This document shows positions 1 through 5,607 of a DNA stretch of 8,059 bases, in pieces. Position 1 is the first letter of the stretch. Every line of letters begins with the position of its first letter. The notes under the pieces were generated by a model. It did no database searches. It saw only the letters and a list, made by a program, of their open reading frames with translations, and was not told the origin of the DNA. The stretch comes from Hyphomicrobiales bacterium (lineage in GTDB: Bacteria > Pseudomonadota > Alphaproteobacteria > Rhizobiales > Devosiaceae), in NCBI GenBank assembly GCA_027082895.1, contig JALWTJ010000104.1, positions 1 through 8,059 of the forward strand. The letters run 5' to 3'. A program made the translations under genes and the position numbers.

Positions 1-202
1 CCTTGGGTGGGGGCAGGAGGGGGGCACGCTCATGTTAGACCATGGGCGCAGACAGGGAAACGGGCTGGCGCATTTGTGAAATGTGCGCTTTGCGGGCAAT
101 TGCATGCCGGAGCGGTGCAAACGGTTGCGGGATGGCAAAGCTTGTGCCATAAGCGCCCACGCAGCGGAAACGGGCTTTTTGGTGTCCGTGTTCCATGCCA
201 GC
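1..202. other. Left-edge region with no supported gene
   Basis: I see no convincing gene here. Several frames are open, but they either run straight into the tRNA or close after about 25 codons without a recognisable protein. One frame from base 2 to the TGA at 77-79 could be the tail of a gene that begins outside the window, but its residues match nothing I know. The first 25 bases are very G-rich on the plus strand. The right half probably carries the promoter and leader of the tRNA. Confidence 0.5.
125..153 (+). promoter_or_regulatory. Weak candidate promoter for tRNA-Ser
   Basis: TTGCGG at 125-130 and CATAAG at 148-153 are separated by exactly 17 bases. They match the consensus -35 box at three positions and the -10 box at four. 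Transcription would begin near 160, about 43 bases before the tRNA, a normal leader length. The match is modest and rests on spacing and position only. Confidence 0.3.
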
Positions 203-292
203 GGAGAGGTGCCGGAGTGGTCGAACGGGGCGGTCTCGAAAACCGTTGAGCGCGCAAGCGTTCCCAGGGTTCGAATCCCTGTCTCTCCGCCA
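203..292 (+). tRNA. tRNA-Ser (anticodon CGA)
   Basis: The cloverleaf can be folded by eye. The acceptor stem GGAGAGG (203-209) pairs with TCTCTCC (282-288), with one G-T pair, followed by discriminator G289 and an encoded CCA at 290-292. The anticodon loop CTCGAAA lies on a GCGGT/ACCGT stem, placing anticodon CGA at 237-239, which reads the serine codon UCG. The long variable arm (about 246-264) is typical of class II tRNAs such as tRNA-Ser. The T arm is perfect: CAGGG (265-269), loop TTCGAAT, CCCTG (277-281). The gene stands alone. tRNA-Ser genes are frequent integration sites, but no integrase or duplicated 3' end is visible here. Confidence 0.97.
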
Positions 293-339
293 GATCACAA
301 GCAGGTCCGGAAGCGGAAACCGGCAAGAATCGCCTTTCC

Positions 340-720
340 TCAAATCAGGGGCCAGGCCATGGCCAGAAGGCCGGCATTGGCCACCAGCCAGATCAGTGAC
401 CGAATCCAGGGGATTCCGCTGACATAGGCCGGAACATAGGCCATGCGGGCCAGCAGGAAGATCAGGGCGCCATTTGTGGCAGCAGCGGAATTGTCCAGCA
501 GCACAAGGTCCAGCATGGACAGGCCGAGAAAGAAGGGCAGGGCTTCCATCATGTTGTTTCTGGCGCGATCCAGCCGTGCAGCGATTCGTGACATGGGGGG
601 CGGTGTATCCCGATTGCCGGTGATGAGCTGCAGGTTGAACCGGTAGCGCGTCACTTCCTGCAGGAACAGTTGCACCATGTAGAGTGCAAGAACACCCAGG
701 ATGATGTGCGGCAGGGTCAA
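340..720 (-). CDS. MAPEG family integral membrane protein
   Basis: This is a 126-residue protein of the MAPEG family (membrane-associated proteins in eicosanoid and glutathione metabolism). Four hydrophobic segments are visible, near residues 4-22, 58-76, 82-98 and 104-123. The family signature is seen as RLDRARNNMMEA (49-60), the usual Arg-rich stretch followed by Asn and Glu, and as the later aromatic block ARMAYVPAYVSG with Arg107. The start is TTG at 718-720. It is supported by AGGAG (728-732) seven bases upstream and by its overlap with the TGA of the regulator gene (TTGA, 717-720), which suggests translational coupling. Eukaryotic members are glutathione transferases or leukotriene synthases, while most bacterial members have no known substrate. 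It is the last gene of the operon headed by the toroid-like protein. The family call is firm but the function is unknown. Confidence 0.88.
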   Translation of the reverse strand: MTLPHIILGVLALYMVQLFLQEVTRYRFNLQLITGNRDTPPPMSRIAARLDRARNNMMEALPFFLGLSMLDLVLLDNSAAATNGALIFLLARMAYVPAYVSGIPWIRSLIWLVANAGLLAMAWPLI

Positions 721-1070
721 TGTTCTTCTCCTGTTTCGGGTGTCTTGGGGTTTGCCGCCTTGAGGAGCCGGGTAACTTCCAGCATTTCCAGCAGGCGCTG
801 CTCGATGGTTTCGGTGTTCACTTCATAAAGTGTATGCCGCCCCTTGCGGCTGGCGCGCAGGATGTCGGCTTCAGTGAGGATGCGCAGGTGACGCGAGATC
901 ACGGAACGATCCTGCGGCAGTCTTTCGGCTATGGTGCCGATATCGGCCTGCCCCAGCAATATTACTTCGCGAAATGCCGCGTTGCGGGCCGGTTCGGAAA
1001 AGGCCTTGAAGAACGAGCTGTCAAGAAGAGCAGCACAGGATGCGGCGGCCTGTCTTTGCCTGGTGTTCAT
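717..1070 (-). CDS. ArsR-type winged-helix transcriptional regulator
   Basis: The product is a 117-residue, probably dimeric DNA-binding protein of the ArsR/SmtB fold. After an N-terminal helix (residues 13-36, with FSEPARNAAFREVIL), the helix-turn-helix spans about 41-66 and includes the recognition-helix pattern SVISRHLRIL. The beta-wing follows (GRHTLYEVN, 77-85), then a C-terminal helix. The only cysteine is Cys12, and the ELCVC-like metal site of classical ArsR/SmtB sensors is absent, so a non-metal signal is more likely. The start is ATG at 1068-1070, with AAGGAA (1079-1084) eight bases upstream. It overlaps the TGA of the upstream gene as ATGA. The reading frame stays open further upstream, but that part is a shadow of the toroid gene. 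Autoregulation through the palindromic site at 2327-2356 is an inference. Confidence 0.88.
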   Translation of the reverse strand: MNTRQRQAAASCAALLDSSFFKAFSEPARNAAFREVILLGQADIGTIAERLPQDRSVISRHLRILTEADILRASRKGRHTLYEVNTETIEQRLLEMLEVTRLLKAANPKTPETGEEH

Positions 1071-2311
1071 GGGCCATTTTCCTTGTTGCGGGGCATTTGG
1101 GCGCTCTGCGGCATTTGGTCTGATTCTTCTGCGTTCGTGAACAGGCGGCGGCTGCCGCCGTAAATTTCCGCATATAACCACAGCGCGATGCAGGCATAGT
1201 AATTCACGTTTCCGCTTTGCAGGGGCAGGAAGCTGCCATCGGGCCTTTGAAAATTGGCAAAACCGCCGGCATTGTCCTGAACGCTGATGATCCATTGTGC
1301 GGTCTGGCGGGCCCTGTCGGCGTAGCGCGGATGGTTCATGGAACAATAGGCGATCAGCAGGCAGGTGGTGGGCCAGAGTGCGGCCATTTTCGTATCGTTC
1401 AGGATCGGCACCGGATAGACTGGCGGGCCGGTTTGGGGTGACGCCGCTTCGGTCAGACTGCCGGGAAATGGTCCGGTGCAGTGCGTTTCCGCCCATTTTA
1501 TTGCGGCGGCTGTCTGGCGCTTCAGTTCAGGAAGGGCACAGGAGCCGTCAAGCGTATCCAGCAATGCCTCGGCGTCCATCAGGTTCATGGCATACTGGGG
1601 TCGGTTTGCGTCTATTGCCAAAGGCGCCATCTGTCCGGCGATGCGTGCGACAAACCGGCCACGGGGTGCAAATGTGTGCATGAACATGCGGATCACGGGA
1701 CGCAAGAACTTTGCTGTCAGGTCGGATCGTTCGCTGCATCGGTCGAAGGGAAGCCAGTAGCCCTGTTCGTTGTCAAAATTGTCCTGAATGTGTTCAGCAA
1801 TATGCATGGCGGCCTTGAAAAACCGCGCCTTTCCCGTTGTTTTCCAGGCCAGCAGCGAAAAATGTGCATATTCGCCGATTTCGATGATGTTGGGCAGCAG
1901 CAGTTCGCCGTCCGGTCCGATCGTGCCATTGATCATACGGTCAGCGGCCCGGATGAGGATGGGGTCGAATTCGCGGTCTCCGGTAACGAGGCGATAGGTG
2001 TTGAAACCTTCGAATACGCATTGTGCCCCATCAAGGGTGAAGGCGGAATTGTGCCGCCATCCGCCTTTTGAATCCTGGCGCTCAGCCAGCCATTGAAGGG
2101 ATTTTCGGGCGGACAGCCGGTAGGATTCCTGACCAGTCAGCACCCATGCCAGGCATCGCACGGTTACGGAATGTCCGATCAGGGTGGCGTCACCGCGCAA
2201 CCCATAGAATTCGTCACCTTGCACATCCATCCAGCCCTCACGTTTTTGGTGGGCCATGAACCAGTCGGCATTGTGCACGATCGCGGTTTCAAAGGGAACA
2301 AGGTCCGGCAT
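1067..2311 (-). CDS. Alpha/alpha-toroid-like protein, first gene of the ArsR-MAPEG operon
   Basis: This soluble protein of about 414 residues has no signal peptide or membrane helix. It contains repeated Trp/Gln-Gly-Trp segments resembling the QW motifs of prenyltransferase and squalene-cyclase folds: ADWFMAHQKREGW (15-27), LQWLAERQDSKGGW (72-85), EHIQDNFDNEQGYW (173-186) and AQWIISVQDNAGGF (338-351). Between them lie helical pairs, so an alpha/alpha barrel is likely. I do not see the DxDD motif of squalene-hopene cyclases, so catalysis of that kind is doubtful; a glycan-active or structural toroid remains possible. The frame is open to an ATG at 2342-2344, but that codon lies in the likely -10 region. 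I chose ATG 2309-2311, which has GGAAGG (2316-2321) four bases upstream. Its last four bases overlap the ArsR start. It is a real gene of unknown function. Confidence 0.8.
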   Translation of the reverse strand: MPDLVPFETAIVHNADWFMAHQKREGWMDVQGDEFYGLRGDATLIGHSVTVRCLAWVLTGQESYRLSARKSLQWLAERQDSKGGWRHNSAFTLDGAQCVFEGFNTYRLVTGDREFDPILIRAADRMINGTIGPDGELLLPNIIEIGEYAHFSLLAWKTTGKARFFKAAMHIAEHIQDNFDNEQGYWLPFDRCSERSDLTAKFLRPVIRMFMHTFAPRGRFVARIAGQMAPLAIDANRPQYAMNLMDAEALLDTLDGSCALPELKRQTAAAIKWAETHCTGPFPGSLTEAASPQTGPPVYPVPILNDTKMAALWPTTCLLIAYCSMNHPRYADRARQTAQWIISVQDNAGGFANFQRPDGSFLPLQSGNVNYYACIALWLYAEIYGGSRRLFTNAEESDQMPQSAQMPRNKENGP

Positions 2312-2326
2312 GTCGCCTTCCATAAC

Positions 2327-2356
2327 ATATGCATGTAGACGCATATATGCATATAT
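2327..2356. promoter_or_regulatory. Putative operator: A+T-rich palindromes over the operon promoter
   Basis: Two overlapping symmetries are visible. ATATATGCATATAT at 2343-2356 is a perfect 14-base palindrome. ATATGC (2327-2332) and GCATAT (2341-2346) form an inverted repeat with an 8-base spacer. The 8-mer ATATGCAT also occurs twice in direct orientation (2327-2334 and 2345-2352), 18 bases apart. The block is strikingly A+T-rich in a G+C-rich background and sits on the likely -10 region of the operon encoding the ArsR-type regulator. Binding by that regulator is inferred from position and symmetry only. Confidence 0.5.
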
Positions 2357-2372
2357 TAAGCCGGGCTGTCAA
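2343..2372 (-). promoter_or_regulatory. Promoter of the toroid/ArsR/MAPEG operon
   Basis: On the minus strand a perfect TTGACA -35 box occupies 2372-2367. A 17-base spacer leads to CATATA (2349-2344), and a 19-base spacer leads to TATATG (2347-2342); either could be the -10 box. Transcription would start near 2337, giving a leader of about 26 bases to the ATG at 2311. This also argues against translation from the in-frame ATG at 2344. The -10 region coincides with a palindrome, as expected for a repressor-controlled promoter. Confidence 0.55.
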
Positions 2373-2577
2373 TCAACCTTTGTTGCTGACCGTCCAGTCG
2401 GGGCGCCCACGGATTGCGTGTGTTGTCCGGAAAGCGGGTGTCGGGTTGTGCAAGATTGTTGGGCGGCGGCCGGTATCATGGGGTGCGTTTGGCGGTGTGG
2501 ATGTCATGTTGCTATGGAACTGCGCCGCATTTGCGTTTATCCATGGTGCCAGCTGCATATCTGAACAGGAAAGTACC
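2361..2577. other. ilvD upstream region
   Basis: This 217-base stretch lies between the operator region and the ilvD start. It must hold the ilvD promoter and leader, but I found no well-spaced -35/-10 pair on the plus strand. The ilvD frame is open throughout, but that upstream part has no resemblance to IlvD. A 28-codon frame (2478-2564) rich in cysteine lies just before the ilvD ribosome-binding site. I see no riboswitch and no run of Leu, Ile or Val codons like those of classical branched-chain attenuators. Confidence 0.5.
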
Positions 2578-4410
2578 ATGCCCCATTATCGTTCCCGAAC
2601 CTCTACCCATGGCCGCAACATGGCCGGTGCCCGTGGTCTGTGGCGGGCCACGGGTGTCAAGGATGGTGATTTCGGCAAGCCGATCATTGCCGTGGTCAAT
2701 TCCTTTACCCAGTTCGTTCCCGGCCATGTGCATTTGAAGGACATGGGCCAGCTGGTGGCGCGTGAAATCGAGGCGGCGGGGGGAATTGCCAAGGAATTCA
2801 ACACCATTGCCGTGGATGACGGCATCGCGATGGGCCATGATGGCATGCTCTATTCCCTGCCTTCGCGCGAACTGATCGCGGATTCGGTGGAATATATGGT
2901 CAATGCCCATTGTGCCGATGCCATGGTGTGCATTTCCAATTGCGACAAGATCACTCCGGGCATGCTGATGGCGGCGATGCGGCTCAATATTCCGGCGATT
3001 TTCGTTTCGGGCGGGCCCATGGAAGCGGGCAAGGTGGTGCTGGAAAACGGCACGCAAAAAAGCATGGACCTGGTGGATGCCATGGTTGCGGCGGCTGATG
3101 ATACGCAAAGCGATGTGGATGTGGCGGCCATCGAGCGGGCGGCCTGTCCCACCTGCGGTTCCTGTTCGGGCATGTTCACGGCCAATTCCATGAATTGTCT
3201 GACCGAGGCGCTGGGTCTTTCCCTGCCCGGCAACGGTTCCATGCTGGCCACCCATGCCGATCGCAGAAAGCTGTTCGAGGAGGCCGGCCGGCTGGTGGTG
3301 GAACTGGCCCGGCGCTATTACGAGCAGGAGGACACCAGCGTGCTGCCCCGTTCCATTGCTACGGTTCCCGCCTTTGCCAATGCCATGACGCTGGATATTG
3401 CCATGGGCGGTTCCACCAATACGGTTCTGCATCTGCTGGCCATCGCCCATGAGGGGGAGGTGGATTTCACCATGCAGGATATCGACAAGCTGTCGCGCCA
3501 GGTTCCCGTACTGTGCAAGGTTTCCCCGGCAAAGAGCGATGTGCATATGGAAGATGTGCATCGGGCCGGGGGGATCATGGCCATTCTGGGGGAACTGGAC
3601 CGGGCGGGGCTGCTGGATGTGTCGCTGCCCAGCGTGCATGCGCCGACACTGGCCGATGCGCTGAACAAGTGGGATGTGGGGCGGACCAATGATGCGTCGG
3701 TTCAGGAATTTTATCGTGCCGCTCCCGGCGGGGTGCCGACCCAGGAAGCGTTTTCCCAGGCCCGCCGCTATGACAGTCTTGATCTTGACCGCAAGAACGG
3801 GGTGGTGCGTTCGGCGGCCAGTGCCTATTCCACGGATGGGGGGCTGGCGGTGCTTTCGGGCAATCTGGCCGAAGATGGCTGTATCGTGAAAACGGCCGGG
3901 GTGGATGATTCCATCCTGACCTTTTCCGGGCCGGCCCGGATCTATGAAAGCCAGGATGATGCGGTTTCGGGGATCCTGACGGGCAAGGTGAAGGCGGGTG
4001 ATGTGGTGATCATCCGTTACGAGGGACCGCGTGGCGGGCCGGGCATGCAGGAAATGCTTTATCCCACCAGCTACCTCAAATCCAAGGGGCTGGGGGCATC
4101 CTGTGCTCTTGTTACCGACGGACGTTTTTCGGGGGGCACGTCGGGCCTGTCCATCGGGCATGTGTCACCGGAAGCTGCTGAGGGGGGCACGATCGGGTTG
4201 GTGGAAGAAGGGGACATGATCGAGATCGACATTCCCAATCGCAGCATCCGGCTGGTGGTGGATGATGCAACCCTGGCCCGGCGCCGGGCGGCAATGGAGG
4301 AAAAGGGCTGGCAGCCGGCGCAGCCGCGCAAGCGGTTCGTTTCTGCTGCTCTGAAGGCCTATGCATCCATGACCAGCAGCGCGGCCAAGGGGGCGGTGCG
4401 TATCCTTTAG
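2578..4410 (+). CDS. ilvD: Dihydroxy-acid dehydratase IlvD
   Basis: IlvD dehydrates 2,3-dihydroxy-isovalerate and 2,3-dihydroxy-3-methylvalerate to the 2-oxo acids that precede valine, leucine and isoleucine. It is a cytoplasmic Fe-S enzyme. The 610-residue length fits the family (616 in E. coli). The N-terminus (MPHYRSRTSTHGRNMAGARG) is characteristic. Other landmarks are VDDGIAMGHDGM (79-90), NCDKITPGM (121-129) with Cys122 and Lys124, CPTCGSC (190-196), MGGSTN (276-281), YEGPRGGPGM (481-490) and TDGRFSGGTSG (513-523). FVPGHVHL (47-54) has Gly49 rather than the Cys of the plant-type [2Fe-2S] enzymes, so this is the E. coli-like, oxygen-sensitive [4Fe-4S] class. The ATG is preceded by AGGA (2567-2570) at seven bases. 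No other ilv gene is adjacent. The TAG runs into a palindromic repeat. Confidence 0.98.
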   Translation: MPHYRSRTSTHGRNMAGARGLWRATGVKDGDFGKPIIAVVNSFTQFVPGHVHLKDMGQLVAREIEAAGGIAKEFNTIAVDDGIAMGHDGMLYSLPSRELIADSVEYMVNAHCADAMVCISNCDKITPGMLMAAMRLNIPAIFVSGGPMEAGKVVLENGTQKSMDLVDAMVAAADDTQSDVDVAAIERAACPTCGSCSGMFTANSMNCLTEALGLSLPGNGSMLATHADRRKLFEEAGRLVVELARRYYEQEDTSVLPRSIATVPAFANAMTLDIAMGGSTNTVLHLLAIAHEGEVDFTMQDIDKLSRQVPVLCKVSPAKSDVHMEDVHRAGGIMAILGELDRAGLLDVSLPSVHAPTLADALNKWDVGRTNDASVQEFYRAAPGGVPTQEAFSQARRYDSLDLDRKNGVVRSAASAYSTDGGLAVLSGNLAEDGCIVKTAGVDDSILTFSGPARIYESQDDAVSGILTGKVKAGDVVIIRYEGPRGGPGMQEMLYPTSYLKSKGLGASCALVTDGRFSGGTSGLSIGHVSPEAAEGGTIGLVEEGDMIEIDIPNRSIRLVVDDATLARRRAAMEEKGWQPAQPRKRFVSAALKAYASMTSSAAKGAVRIL

Positions 4411-4510
4411 AGCGTGTCTGTTTCTGATGGAATCAAGACCACGCTCTATCTGTTTGATATTTCCGCACTTCTTGTCCGAAAACCGCTTCACACTTTTCGG
4501 GAAGTGCTCT
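4409..4510. repeat. Composite palindromic intergenic repeat (RIME-like)
   Basis: Two stem-loops stand in tandem in the convergent gap after ilvD. The first pairs AGAGCGTG (4409-4416) with CACGCTCT (4440-4447), eight perfect pairs; its left arm begins inside the ilvD TAG. The second pairs GCACTTC (4465-4471) with GAAGTGC (4501-4507), and inside it CCGAAAA (4476-4482) with TTTTCGG (4494-4500), around an 11-base loop and one TTGT bulge. The whole element begins AGAGC and ends GCTCT. Its pattern resembles the short palindromic repeats scattered between genes in alphaproteobacteria, as I recall them. It has no coding capacity and no other copy in this window. It may act as a transcript end for ilvD and the opposing gene, although there is no strong T run. 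Confidence 0.75.
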
Positions 4511-4594
4511 AGATTTTATGCGCACTGGTTCCGGTTGCGGATCGGCTTCTGACCCTATTCCACCTGTTGGCAAGGGAGGAATGCCCCGTCTTGC

Positions 4595-5392
4595 TCAAAA
4601 GGCATGGGTAGCGAGATTGTCCCGCACCTGAACCTGGTGGGTGACAAGGCCGCCATCGGCTGCGTGGAAATGCAGCAGGTATGCCGGGTCCACCAGGTGA
4701 AACCCGCTTGGCGTATTGGTGCCCGGGGACAGGGTCAGTTCCATGCCCGCGGCGGAAGGGGCGGTGTTGACAAGAACGCCGTGCCAGCAGGTGCTGGCAT
4801 TCAGGTGGATATGGCCACACAGGATGCGTTCGATGCAGGGGTGCTGCTCAACGATTTGTCCCAGCCGTTCCGCCCCTTCAAAGCCGTCCTGGTCGGTTTC
4901 GGGAACGCCGAAATTTGTCGGGGGGTGGTGCAGGAACAGCAGGGTTGGTTTGTCCGGCCGTTCATCAAGGCGGTTCTCAAGCCAGTCGGCCCGTTGCGGA
5001 CACAGCATGCCCCCGGGGGCGTCCGGGCGGGTGCTGTCCAGCCCGATCAGGCGCAGGGAGGGCAGGTCTATCTGGAAATGAAGAAAGTTTTCATCCCGCG
5101 ACGGGCAGGCGTCCGGTGCGAAGACCTTTTTCAGGGTGTCGCGCTGGTCATGGTTGCCGGGCACCAGATACCAGGGCATCCGGAGGTCGGACAAGATGCG
5201 CCGGGCCTCCCGGGCCTGCTCCAGTGTTCCGTCATGGGTCAGATCACCGGTAACCAGCACCAGGTCCGGGGCCGGGGACAGGCTGTTGATGTGGGCAATC
5301 AGCTTGCTTACCTGTTGCGCTGCGGGCACCACGCCACAGGTCTTTGTGTCATGTTTCATGATGTGAAAATCGCTGATATGGGCAATGAGCAT
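4595..5392 (-). CDS. Calcineurin-like metallophosphoesterase (CpdA/GpdQ type)
   Basis: The protein has 265 residues and a complete two-metal phosphoesterase core: DFH (Asp8, His10) at the very N-terminus, GD (49-50), GNHD (79-82), HH (155-156) and GHIH (193-196). Together these give the metal ligands expected of a Fe/Mn or Zn dinuclear site. Length and arrangement match class III cyclic-nucleotide phosphodiesterases such as E. coli CpdA (275 residues) and the related glycerophosphodiesterase GpdQ. The substrate could be cAMP or another phosphodiester, and sequence alone does not decide. There is no signal peptide, so it is cytoplasmic. ATG 5390-5392 is chosen because the first strand (MLIAHISDFH) begins there; an in-frame ATG at 5437 would add 15 residues unrelated to the fold. 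The ribosome-binding site is weak (AAGGG about ten bases upstream). The gene converges on ilvD. Confidence 0.9.
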   Translation of the reverse strand: MLIAHISDFHIMKHDTKTCGVVPAAQQVSKLIAHINSLSPAPDLVLVTGDLTHDGTLEQAREARRILSDLRMPWYLVPGNHDQRDTLKKVFAPDACPSRDENFLHFQIDLPSLRLIGLDSTRPDAPGGMLCPQRADWLENRLDERPDKPTLLFLHHPPTNFGVPETDQDGFEGAERLGQIVEQHPCIERILCGHIHLNASTCWHGVLVNTAPSAAGMELTLSPGTNTPSGFHLVDPAYLLHFHAADGGLVTHQVQVRDNLATHAF

Positions 5393-5607
5393 GGTGGAGG
5401 AACCCTTGAAATCCGGTTTGAGGGAACATTCCGGCACGGCGCAATGCGGGCTGTTCTTCTTTCGGGTGTTCTTGCACTATTTGCCGTTGGTTTCCAATGG
5501 GAAACAGAGGCGTCTTTTGGTGCGGATCGGTTGAAGCAGGGTCCGGGGCCGGTTAAGCGTTTATGGGGCGCATTGAAACCGGTTCAGCGGCAGGAAGGGG
5601 AACATTC
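5393..5607. other. Divergent intergenic region
   Basis: This 215-base gap separates the metallophosphoesterase gene (minus strand) from the unrecognised plus-strand gene at 5608, so it should carry two promoters. I found no convincing -35/-10 pair for either. It contains a short perfect inverted repeat at 5490-5505 and the 5' part of a doubtful 91-codon frame starting at 5444. Confidence 0.45.
5490..5505. repeat. Short perfect inverted repeat in a divergent gap
   Basis: GTTTCC (5490-5495) and GGAAAC (5500-5505) are perfect inverted copies around the 4-base loop AATG. The position between two divergent genes fits an operator or a small hairpin in the leader of the 5608 gene. Six-base arms can also occur by chance. 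Confidence 0.35.

Noticed and set aside
7..427. Several open frames running through the tRNA-Ser
   Set aside because: They translate the tRNA itself (the RDSNPG-like string is a familiar artefact of tRNA-Ser) and have no family match.
1071..1496. N-terminal extension of the ArsR-type regulator
   Set aside because: It lies inside the toroid gene in another frame. ArsR-family proteins are about 100-120 residues, and ATG 1070 has its own ribosome-binding site.
2329..2577. N-terminal extension of ilvD by 83 codons
   Set aside because: The extension has no resemblance to IlvD. The family's first residues begin at 2578, and a ribosome-binding site stands in front of that ATG.
2512..4161. A 549-codon open frame on the minus strand across ilvD
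   Set aside because: It lies wholly antisense to an unmistakable ilvD, has a His/Arg/Gly-rich composition typical of shadow frames in G+C-rich DNA, and matches no family.
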